DNA from: an uncultured Flavobacteriaceae bacterium
GTDB lineage: Bacteria; Bacteroidota; Bacteroidia; Flavobacteriales; Flavobacteriaceae
Assembly: GCA_947502635.1 (NCBI GenBank)
Contig: CANNAN010000002.1
Span: forward strand, 310,001-374,000
DNA length: 64,000 nucleotides
Direction of reading: 5' to 3'
Shown here: in pieces, positions 1 through 8,226 of the stretch
Layout: every line of letters starts with the position of its first letter
Numbering within the stretch: position 1 is the first letter of the stretch
The notes under the pieces: generated by a model
What the model saw: only the letters and a program-made list of their open reading frames with translations
Database searches by the model: none
Told to the model about the DNA's origin: nothing
Made by a program: the position numbers and the translations under genes

Positions 1-2996
1 CCTACCTCAGGATCATATCCATTGTATTCAGTAAAAGTAAAGGGATTTAATGAGTTTATATACACTCTAAACTTCTCAATTCCAAGCTTTTCTGTTCCTG
101 GAACCGTATAGCCAACAGAAAGCGTTCTAACTCTAAGATACGTACCGTCTTCTAACCAAAAGTTTGATGACGGCTTATTATTAGAATGGTTAGATGTTTG
201 TCTGTATGTTGGAATATTAGAATCTGGATTTTGAGGAGTCCATTGAAATACCTGATCTTGATGACGTCCAAAAGTGTAAGCAATATTCTTACCGCCGTTA
301 TAAATTTCTGCCCCATAAGAATAAAACATTTGACATGCTAAATCCCAGTTTTTGTAATTCAGGTTAAAGTTTAATCCCACATCAAATTCTGGGATACCTG
401 ATCCTGAATACACTCTATCATCTTCAGTTAAAGCACCGTCACCATTTACATCTTTATAGCGCATATCACCAACTTGCGGAGCACTTACAACCCCACTTGA
501 AAAATCTAATGACTGATACTCTACTAATTCCTCAGCCGACTTAATTACCCCATCATTTTGAAATAGGAAAAAAGCATAAGCCTCACGACCTACCTCAAGG
601 AAGGTGGTTGCCTCTCCAGTTGGAGAATTTACGTTTATAAAGCCAGCAGCAAAACCTCTTGTAACACCTGCTAGTTCTGTAACTTCATTTTCATTCTTAG
701 AGAACACACCAGATACGTTGAATTTAAAATCTTCACCTATTTGATCTCTATAGTTTATTGCTAATTCAATTCCTTTATTAACCATGTTCCCTGCGTTAAC
801 TGGAATTGTATTATAAGCCCCTTCGGCAAATGGTTGCCATGTACCAGTAGATGGCGCTAAACGTTGATTAATCAACATATCTTCTTTATCGTTTTGATAA
901 ACATCTGCAGTTACATTTAATTTGTTATTAAGAAGACCTATTTCAATACCAATATTTCTGGAAATAGTAGTTTCCCAAGCTACGTTTGGATTGCTGTATT
1001 GTCTTTGAGTTTGACCAAATACGACATCTTCATTAGGTCCAAAAGGGTAATTTACTCCTGTTTCAATAAGCTGTTGAAATCTATAATCTCCAATATTATT
1101 GAAACCTGTTTCTGCAATGCTTCCTCTAAGCTTTAAGGAGTTTATACCTTCAACATTAAACCAATTTTCATCACTTACATTCCAACCTGCGGATACTCCA
1201 AAGAAATCAGCATACCTATTATTTCTTGGAAACCTTGAAGATCCATCTCTTCTGTAACTTGCAGACAACAGGTATTTGCCATCATAATTATACTGAACCC
1301 TTGCTAGTTTACCAGCAATAGTATTTTTAAAATTAACACCTGTAGGTTTAATTCCGTCTGCCCCATTTGATAATACTTGAATGTCATTGGAAGCTATATC
1401 GTCATACAATACGCCTACAGAAATATTTCTATTTTCAAACCTTTCATAAGAGGCAACCGCTAAAAGGTCTAAGTTATGCTTACCAAATGATTTCTTATAA
1501 TTTAGGATATGTTCAATGGTTTCTCTTTTGGCGAAATTGTAAAATTCCTGTAAAGATGCATTGAGTCTAGAAGCTGATGGATTTAGGTTTCCAGATCTGT
1601 CTATAGCTAAATATTGTGGCTGAAAGAACTTTCTAAAAAAGTTAAATTGGTTACGCCCCATATTTAACTTGTACTTTAACCCATCTGTAATTTCATATTC
1701 TAGGTTAAGAGCCAAACTATAATTATCATTTTGTCTTTCATCCACGTTGTCCAATTGCCTAGATAAGAAACTAAAAAACACTTCATTTTCAACATCCAAC
1801 ACTACTGCATTACCTTGAGACTCTATTGCGTCAAACGGTCTAGTATGAGGTAATTGACCAACTCCATACTGATAAAAATTGAAAGGTTCTTGATTTCTAT
1901 TTTCTTGAGTCATGCTTATAGATCCGAAAGCTTTGAATTTTCCTTTAGTAAATTGCCCCGTTAATCTATTGGTTAATCTATTAAAGTCCGAACCTTGAAT
2001 TACACCATCTTGTTTAAAATAATTGGTGTTAAAGTTAAAAGTAAGATTCTCAGCACCACCAGAAATATTAGCAGTAACATTTTGAATTAGAGCATTATCA
2101 TTTGTTACTTCTTCCACAAAATTCGTATCCCAATCTAATGCATTAGCATCCAAGAAAAATGTGATTGGCTCACCCCCAGCTGCTTCAGCCGTAGTTTCTC
2201 TATTGTACAGGTGACCTGCTGTATTTGCCAACGATGGTCCAGAAGTAATGTTTTGGATACCAGTATAAGTACTAATATCCACTTGCATTTTGCCAGCCTT
2301 ACCTCTTTTGGTAGTAATTAAAATTACACCCCCAGCTGCCCTTACACCATAAACAGAAGCCGAAGCACCATCCTTTAAAATATCGATAGATTCTATCTGT
2401 TCGGGCGCAATATTAGGATTGCCTTCTTGAGGAATATTATCTACAACATATAATGGCTCACCACCATTAAGAGATACAAGTCCACGAATTTGAATGTTGG
2501 CTGCCTCTCCAGGACGACCACTGGCAGCTTGAACATTAACGCCTGCTACCTTGCCTTGTAATGCCGCAAGAACATCTGATACAGGCGACTCCGCAATCTC
2601 CTCAGCACTAATTTTGGCAACAGCACCAGTTACTTCTTTCTTTTTCTGAGTTCCGTAGCCAACAACAATTACCTCATCAAGTTCAGATAAGTTTTCTTGT
2701 AATACTACATTAATGTTTGTGTCACCTTCAACAATAACCTCTTTGGTGGAAAAGCCTAAATAGCTGAATACCAAAACTTGATTTTGATTGGCATTAATTT
2801 GGTAATTCCCATCAAAATCTGTGGAAGCTCCTTTTTTTGTGCCTTTAATCAAAACGGTTACGCCTCCCAAAGGCATTTTTTGTTCGTCTGTGACCACACC
2901 TGAAATAGTTTCTTGTGCACCTACCCAGCTTATCCCTAAAGTTAGGAATAGCAGCAAGGTATTTACTTTAATCAATTTTAATTTTTGTCCTTTCAT
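1..2996 (-). CDS. SusC/RagA-family TonB-linked outer membrane protein, 5' part (runs off the left edge)
   Basis: Outer-membrane active transporter of the SusC/RagA class, which normally pairs with a SusD lipoprotein to import oligosaccharides or peptides. From the ATG at 2994-2996 about 998 codons are open to the window edge. The product starts with a signal peptide, then a carboxypeptidase-regulatory-like beta-sandwich (about residues 25-105, with DFDGNYQI and VFSYLGF), then the linker EVIVVGYGTQKKKEVTGAV and a plug domain with VNVQAASGRPGEAANIQIRG and ILKDGASASVYGVRAAGGVI. This linker and plug pattern is diagnostic of SusC. The barrel continues leftwards, and any susD partner would lie beyond the edge. 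The substrate cannot be inferred. Confidence 0.93.
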   Translation of the reverse strand, partial: MKGQKLKLIKVNTLLLFLTLGISWVGAQETISGVVTDEQKMPLGGVTVLIKGTKKGASTDFDGNYQINANQNQVLVFSYLGFSTKEVIVEGDTNINVVLQENLSELDEVIVVGYGTQKKKEVTGAVAKISAEEIAESPVSDVLAALQGKVAGVNVQAASGRPGEAANIQIRGLVSLNGGEPLYVVDNIPQEGNPNIAPEQIESIDILKDGASASVYGVRAAGGVILITTKRGKAGKMQVDISTYTGIQNITSGPSLANTAGHLYNRETTAEAAGGEPITFFLDANALDWDTNFVEEVTNDNALIQNVTANISGGAENLTFNFNTNYFKQDGVIQGSDFNRLTNRLTGQFTKGKFKAFGSISMTQENRNQEPFNFYQYGVGQLPHTRPFDAIESQGNAVVLDVENEVFFSFLSRQLDNVDERQNDNYSLALNLEYEITDGLKYKLNMGRNQFNFFRKFFQPQYLAIDRSGNLNPSASRLNASLQEFYNFAKRETIEHILNYKKSFGKHNLDLLAVASYERFENRNISVGVLYDDIASNDIQVLSNGADGIKPTGVNFKNTIAGKLARVQYNYDGKYLLSASYRRDGSSRFPRNNRYADFFGVSAGWNVSDENWFNVEGINSLKLRGSIAETGFNNIGDYRFQQLIETGVNYPFGPNEDVVFGQTQRQYSNPNVAWETTISRNIGIEIGLLNNKLNVTADVYQNDKEDMLINQRLAPSTGTWQPFAEGAYNTIPVNAGNMVNKGIELAINYRDQIGEDFKFNVSGVFSKNENEVTELAGVTRGFAAGFINVNSPTGEATTFLEVGREAYAFFLFQNDGVIKSAEELVEYQSLDFSSGVVSAPQVGDMRYKDVNGDGALTEDDRVYSGSGIPEFDVGLNFNLNYKNWDLACQMFYSYGAEIYNGGKNIAYTFGRHQDQVFQWTPQNPDSNIPTYRQTSNHSNNKPSSNFWLEDGTYLRVRTLSVGYTVPGTEKLGIEKFRVYINSLNPFTFTEYNGYDPEV

Positions 2997-3900
2997 AATG
3001 ATGAATTAGGTAGTTAGTATTTTAGCATCAATAATAATATGATGTTAAAACAGGTTGAATATTTAGTTTTTAATAATTATACAAGGATAAAATTATCAAA
3101 TTACTAATGAGGTCGACCAAATACACCCTCAATAAAAACTGGACAAATATTTCTTTCCTTTTTTTATTGGTTACTTATCATTAAAACATAAATGTTCGTT
3201 CGCGTGTTTCAGGACTTATTGCCTTGTGTCTAAAAAAAATTGATTTGTTAGGTTTTTAATTTCCTGTAAAAATTAATATAAATGTTAATTTTCACAATGT
3301 TTTAGGAGGGTTACAACGAATTTTAAAAACTGGAACATAGTAACATGGTCTATTAAATAAAACAAATTGTTTAGTTTTTGTTCAGCTTTTAAAAATGTTA
3401 ATTTTTGTTAAGGTAGTCCTCCTTTGTATCAAATTTCAGGTTGTAGATATGATAATTAAAATTGATATTTAATGAGGATTATTCATTGTAGGCTGTCAAA
3501 TATTATAAGTTTACTTGTCTAAATGAGGATAATTTAGATTTCGGTTATTACTCTTAACATCTCAAAAGTAAGGTAAGAAGTGATGGATCATGTAATATGA
3601 CAATAGTCTTTAACGAGCCTCAATTTATGGGTTGTGCGAGATATTCTTAATTAGATGGTGGAATGCAATGTATGTAGAAAGGAAGTTCAAGACTTAGGGT
3701 TAAAACCTTTTAGAGTAACAATATCATTTTCCTTTTAATGAAATATATTGATAAATATTCCACTTTTAGAATTTCTTTTTCATAAACACCTACCTCAACT
3801 TTAGCCATTATGTAGATTATTTCTAAATCTTTTATTATGGTTTTAAGAATGCATTAAATATGACACGAATCTACTTTAAAGTACCAATGGAATAAAAATA
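2997..3900. other. Long gene-free region upstream of the susC-like gene
   Basis: About 0.9 kb without a convincing reading frame; stop codons are frequent in all frames. It is AT-rich with several short A/T hairpins, for example complementary 8-mers AAAATTAA and TTAATTTT near 3270-3292. I find no exact TAnnTTTG element reading towards susC. It may hold a long untranslated leader and control sites for the receptor operon, but nothing specific can be assigned. Confidence 0.5.
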
Positions 3901-3929
3901 AAAAGTCTAACAATAGGTGTTAGACTTTT
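3901..3929 (-). terminator. Rho-independent terminator of the haem-uptake pair (probably bidirectional)
   Basis: Perfect 12-bp hairpin: AAAAGTCTAACA (3901-3912), loop ATAGG, TGTTAGACTTTT (3918-3929). Read on the minus strand, 26 bases after the HmuY-family stop codon, the stem is followed by a T-rich tract (complement of 3890-3900). Confidence 0.85.
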
Positions 3930-3954
3930 ACAACTTCATGAAGTAATTTATTTG

Positions 3955-5043
3955 TTATTCTAACAAACTATAAACAAACTTAGGATAGCCACGATCTCCT
4001 GCTTCATTTGTTAGAGCTATAAATTGTAATTTGTATAGGTTGCCATCAGTATCGTTAATCACATAAAAGACATTGGTTTTTAAAGAAGGTAAGCTCCCTG
4101 GGCCGCCGCCGTTTCTCCAACTGCTTCCAATGCTGCGTTGGTCATTAGTAAAATTACCTTCAATAACGTCTGCTAATGTAAAATTAGCATAAGTTAATGT
4201 GTTCTCAATCTCAGTATCTATCATATATGCTTTTGCATCGGCCTTTGTATTGTTAACAACAAAATCGGAAAATCCATAAGAGCCAGACCCTGCAATTTCA
4301 TTTGTAAAAACTGTGAAATTCAAATCCCAATCTTCTTTTTTAGGTTCAACACTAACTTTATCTTCAGAGTTAAAGCTAAAAAAAGTAAAATTATAATCAG
4401 AACTTTTAGATATAGTTACTTCTTTGTGTGTTGTTGCATCTAAATCTGCATATAGCAGTTTATAGTCACTCCCTTTTTTTAGAATTTTAATTTTTTTCCA
4501 TCCTCTTGGATCACCCGAAACACTAACACTTCCTGTAGATGGCGTTTCTGTACCTACGCGAAAGCCCAAGTTCACCAAATACACACTATTATTGGCATCT
4601 GTATCTGAAATTTCGGCAATAGCTGTACTGGTTATTGTACCATCTGGGGCATCTACAAAGGTTGTATTCGCAGCATCAAAAGTTCCAACTGCTACTTGTG
4701 GCTGGAGACCTTGTACTTCTGTAGATGTTGAACTTACAGCATCAATATCTGTTTCAGAGAGTTTAGCAATGGCCATATAGATAGATCCATTAATAACAAC
4801 TCTAAAACTTGAACCAGAATAAAAGCCTAAATCCCATGAATCTCTTTGTACCGTTGAAGATGTATTGCTACTTAAATCAATATATACCTGATTTTGTTGG
4901 TTAGGACCTCCAACAGACGGAGAGACCGAGGCGCCTTCAATTATAACCTTAATAGGTTCGGTTGGAGCATCATTATCACTGCTACAACTAGTAAAAGAAA
5001 AAACTGTGGCGCATAGAATAAAGATTAAAAATTTGTTTAACAT
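3955..5043 (-). CDS. HmuY-family haem-binding-type lipoprotein
   Basis: Predicted surface lipoprotein of the HmuY family, which captures haem and passes it to a TonB-dependent receptor. The 362-residue product begins with a lipoprotein signal ending FTSC (Cys20) and an acidic linker. Two similar segments follow: RDSWDLGFYSG with AIAKLSETDID near residues 68-100, and KEDWDLNF with a VVNNTKADAKAYMID segment near 237-280. This resembles the paired WDL units of larger flavobacterial HmuY proteins. It lies 11 bp downstream of a haem-type receptor gene and ends before a strong terminator, so the two genes form one operon. The protein has a single histidine (in THKEVT), so bis-histidine haem coordination as in Porphyromonas HmuY is unlikely; methionine ligands or another ligand are possible. 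Confidence 0.82.
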   Translation of the reverse strand: MLNKFLIFILCATVFSFTSCSSDNDAPTEPIKVIIEGASVSPSVGGPNQQNQVYIDLSSNTSSTVQRDSWDLGFYSGSSFRVVINGSIYMAIAKLSETDIDAVSSTSTEVQGLQPQVAVGTFDAANTTFVDAPDGTITSTAIAEISDTDANNSVYLVNLGFRVGTETPSTGSVSVSGDPRGWKKIKILKKGSDYKLLYADLDATTHKEVTISKSSDYNFTFFSFNSEDKVSVEPKKEDWDLNFTVFTNEIAGSGSYGFSDFVVNNTKADAKAYMIDTEIENTLTYANFTLADVIEGNFTNDQRSIGSSWRNGGGPGSLPSLKTNVFYVINDTDGNLYKLQFIALTNEAGDRGYPKFVYSLLE

Positions 5044-5054
5044 AATTAATGATT

Positions 5055-7187
5055 TTAAAATTTAAGATTATATAATAGTTTTAGGTAATAAGACCGACCA
5101 TAGCCCAATAAGAGACTATTGTTATTTGAAGCATGAATAGCTCCGTTTGCGGAGTTACTAACATTAACATTAGTCACATCCAATAAATTTCGTCCTCCAA
5201 GTGTCGCTTGAATCGTGTTTTTGAAAAATGATTTTTTTATGGAAGCATCTAACCAGCTATAAGCAGCAGTTGTAGACTTCGAAAACAAAGAATTTCCGCT
5301 TGCGTCTGTTCCTGTAGCTCTATAGTTTTGTTGCTTTCCATTATGTTTTAACAGAAGGGTTAATGCTGTTTTCCATTTTTTTATAGTGTAAGTACTGCTT
5401 GTATTAATTTGTAAAGCATATAGGAAGTCATTTTTAGAATGGGCTTCATCATTGGCTATTTGAGAAATACCTTGTAGTGTAGCACCAAAATTAAACGTCC
5501 AGTTGTCAGTCTTTAAACTGTTTTCTGAAGTAATCCCCCATAATTTATAAGCATCAATGTTTATATATTGAAATTGTAAAGGGGTTGCATTTACAATTGC
5601 CAAGTCAATTTTATCTTGTATATCGATATAGCTTATTTTTAGAGTATTTAAAAGAGATATATTTTTAAACGAACTGCGTTTTTTTAGGTTTACAAAAGCC
5701 GTAAAACCATTTTCTGGATTTAAATTTTCGTTACCCCTAACATCATGATTACTGTCTACAAAATAATAGTATAGCTCTTCAAAATTTGGTGTTCGGTAGG
5801 AGGTACCAACATTTCCGCGAAGCTCAAAACCATTTTTCATGAGATAACGAGCACTTATGGCTCCTAAAAATTTGGATTGGAATTGCGAATTATATTCATA
5901 GCGCAGACCAGGGCGTAATAAAATTTTATCTGAAAGATTTATTTCGGAAGAACCAAATAGCGCATAATTATTTTGAGACTGTTTTTTATCTTGTTGCGTA
6001 ACAGCTCCAGAAGCCTGTGTGTCAAACCCTTTTATTAATCGGGTTTCATAACCTAGCTGAAAATTATAAAAATCACTTTTAATCAGGTTATTAATATTTC
6101 CTTTTGAAAAAAACACATTACTAGATTGATAAACTTCATCAGTTTCATTGCTTTTTTCTTTGGTAACTATGAAGTAATTAAATTCGTTTAAATGACGTTT
6201 TTGTTCTTGATAAGAAATAGAAGCATTGTAGTTTGCTCCAGAATTTAGTCTTCCGTTTACGCTTAAATTATTAACAAATCTATTAGTTGTAAAAACTCTA
6301 TCAGTAGCAGAAGGGTTACTTGTTTGTGATTGTGCGTCTATATTGGCTCTAACAGTTGCATCGTAATAATTAATGCTTTCATTGAAGTATTCAAACTTAT
6401 AAAAGAGTTTGAAATTTTCTTTTTTATAATTTAAAAGCGCATTGGTATTTATTTGTGTTTTAGGTAACCAATCATAACCTCTTAGACCATCATTTTGATA
6501 ATAGTTTTTTCCTTGTTTATCATTATAAAACCCTGCAAATTGATTTCGATTAACACCAAGTCTAGCAAACCAATTTTCGTCAAAATTATGACTTATATTA
6601 AGAGCCTGTATATGTCTACCTTCATTAAACCAAGCGTACTCATTGCTCACAGTTTCTTCTTGTAAGACTGTTTGAATTTTCCATTTACTATCAATCGTTT
6701 TTTTAGTAATAATATTAATGACCCCAGAAACAGCATTGGCTCCATATTCAACGCCCATAGCCCCCTCTACAATCTCAATACGCTCTACATCATCAAGGTT
6801 TATTTGAGTTAAATCTATATTGTTTCCAAGTCCGTTATCACTTACTAACGGAATATTATCTATCAGGATATTGAAATATTGCGAGTCTAATCCGAAAAAA
6901 GAAATAGTTGATTTTCCTGTTTGTGCATTAGGAATGATGGTTAAGTTTAAATTAAAATTTAATAAATCTGCTAAATTATTGGCCGCTTGATTTTCAATTT
7001 GTTCTCTTTTTATTACGATGACATTATGAACCGATTTTTTAATGGATTGTGGGTTATACTGTCCAGTAACAACAACTTCTTCTAAGTTATTGACTTTTAC
7101 AGAATCTTGCTTTACATCTTGAGAGAATATCAAGCCTGAAAAAAAAATTGAAAAATAAATGGTTAAATATTTTTTATTTAGAATCAT
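5055..7187 (-). CDS. TonB-dependent receptor, haem (HmuR/HemR) type
   Basis: Outer-membrane receptor of 710 residues, first gene of a two-gene operon with an HmuY-type lipoprotein. It has a signal peptide, no carboxypeptidase-like N-domain, and a plug starting at NLEEVVVTGQYNPQSIKKSV with VERIEIVEGAMGVEYGANAVSGVINIITKK. In the barrel, YRTPNFEELYYYF is followed by NHDVRGNENLNPE. This matches the FRAP...His...NPNL arrangement of haem receptors, with the histidine kept. The barrel ends in an aromatic residue (NLKF). Haem or haemoprotein uptake is inferred from this motif and from the partner; other chelates cannot be excluded. Transcription diverges from the siderophore/PepSY operon that starts 105 bp away. 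Confidence 0.85.
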   Translation of the reverse strand: MILNKKYLTIYFSIFFSGLIFSQDVKQDSVKVNNLEEVVVTGQYNPQSIKKSVHNVIVIKREQIENQAANNLADLLNFNLNLTIIPNAQTGKSTISFFGLDSQYFNILIDNIPLVSDNGLGNNIDLTQINLDDVERIEIVEGAMGVEYGANAVSGVINIITKKTIDSKWKIQTVLQEETVSNEYAWFNEGRHIQALNISHNFDENWFARLGVNRNQFAGFYNDKQGKNYYQNDGLRGYDWLPKTQINTNALLNYKKENFKLFYKFEYFNESINYYDATVRANIDAQSQTSNPSATDRVFTTNRFVNNLSVNGRLNSGANYNASISYQEQKRHLNEFNYFIVTKEKSNETDEVYQSSNVFFSKGNINNLIKSDFYNFQLGYETRLIKGFDTQASGAVTQQDKKQSQNNYALFGSSEINLSDKILLRPGLRYEYNSQFQSKFLGAISARYLMKNGFELRGNVGTSYRTPNFEELYYYFVDSNHDVRGNENLNPENGFTAFVNLKKRSSFKNISLLNTLKISYIDIQDKIDLAIVNATPLQFQYINIDAYKLWGITSENSLKTDNWTFNFGATLQGISQIANDEAHSKNDFLYALQINTSSTYTIKKWKTALTLLLKHNGKQQNYRATGTDASGNSLFSKSTTAAYSWLDASIKKSFFKNTIQATLGGRNLLDVTNVNVSNSANGAIHASNNNSLLLGYGRSYYLKLLYNLKF

Positions 7188-7205
7188 TCTTAATTAAATT
7201 TGCCA

Positions 7206-7213
7206 CAAATATA
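7206..7213 (-). promoter_or_regulatory. -7 element TATATTTG of the haem-uptake operon, in the shared divergent control region
   Basis: On the minus strand TATATTTG matches the Bacteroidota TAnnTTTG -7 consensus, 18 bases before the receptor start codon. A TTG -33 box at the usual spacing is not evident. The 104-bp region between the two divergent iron-uptake operons also holds AGTCTAAATAAGAATAGA (7230-7247), which resembles half-sites of metal-dependent repressors; that reading is speculative. Confidence 0.5.
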
Positions 7214-7291
7214 TATGTTATTTTAATTCAGTCTAAATAAGAATAGATAAATTTTAATTTTTTTTCAATAAATAAAATCAAGACATTAAAA

Positions 7292-8197
7292 ATGAAACGA
7301 TTAGCGATTCTACCACTATTAATTTTAACATTTTCAATACACGGAAATGCTCAAAACAAGAAAAAACAAGATACTGAAGCCATTAAAAAGATGTGCGGGT
7401 GCTACGAAGTGACTTTTAATTTTGCCGAAACTTTTAACTATAGTACAGATTCTCTTTACCAACCATCTAAAACAAAAACGGATAAGGGTTTGGAATGGGC
7501 ACAATTGGTTGAGGATGACAAAAATAAAATCTCCATTCAGCATTTACTTCAAGTGGGAGATCCATCTAAACCACATATAGTTAAGCATTGGAGGCAAGAT
7601 TGGCTTTATGAGAATACGGATTTTTATATGTTTAATGGTGATAATACCTGGAAATATGTTTCTAAGTCAAAGCCAGAAGTTAAAGAACAATGGACTCAAA
7701 AAGTATATCAGGTTGATGACAGCCCCAGATATGAAGGTTCTGCAACTTGGGTGCATGTAGATGGGAAAAGTTATTGGGAAAACACAACAGATGCACCACT
7801 TCCAAGACGAGAATACACCAAGCGAAGTGATTACAACATAACAGTTAGAGGAAACAGGCATGAAATCACTAATTATGGCTGGCTACATGATCAAGATAAT
7901 GTTAAAGTGATTCGTGAAAACGGAAAACCAGATGTGATTTTGGCAAAAGAAAAGGGCTATAATACTTATGTGAAAGTTGATGATAATAAGTGTAAAGCTG
8001 CAGCCGATTGGTGGCAGAAAAACCAATCAAAATGGGCGTTAGTTCGTGCTAAATGGTCTGATGTTTATAACAGAAATCAAAATTTAGCATTAGAATCTAA
8101 AGTAGAAAATAAACAGCTTTATAAATACTTGTTTTCTGATGATTACACCAAATTAGATGCTATCAATAAAGTTATAGAGGCTTTTGTAATCAAATAA
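7292..8197 (+). CDS. Secreted DUF6607-like protein, first gene of the siderophore/PepSY operon
   Basis: Protein of 301 residues with a signal peptide (cleavage after HGNAQ), so periplasmic or outer-membrane facing. I recognise the DUF6607-type pattern: KMCGCYEVTFNFAETF near residues 33-49, the HIVKHWRQDWLYEN block with many conserved tryptophans and tyrosines, and EYTKRSDYNITVRGNRHEI. No enzymatic motif is visible, and the biochemical role of the family is not known to me. It opens a same-strand operon, 29 bp before a siderophore-type TonB receptor, which suggests a role in handling the ligand or iron. The family assignment is from memory of sequence style and should be treated as probable. 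Confidence 0.7.
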   Translation: MKRLAILPLLILTFSIHGNAQNKKKQDTEAIKKMCGCYEVTFNFAETFNYSTDSLYQPSKTKTDKGLEWAQLVEDDKNKISIQHLLQVGDPSKPHIVKHWRQDWLYENTDFYMFNGDNTWKYVSKSKPEVKEQWTQKVYQVDDSPRYEGSATWVHVDGKSYWENTTDAPLPRREYTKRSDYNITVRGNRHEITNYGWLHDQDNVKVIRENGKPDVILAKEKGYNTYVKVDDNKCKAAADWWQKNQSKWALVRAKWSDVYNRNQNLALESKVENKQLYKYLFSDDYTKLDAINKVIEAFVIK

Positions 8198-8226
8198 ACT
8201 AAAAAGTAATCAATCAAGTTTTAAAA

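Noticed and set aside
2821-3009. Plus-strand 62-codon frame opposite the susC-like gene
   Set aside because: It is antisense to the conserved N-terminal domain of the receptor and has no recognisable protein character.
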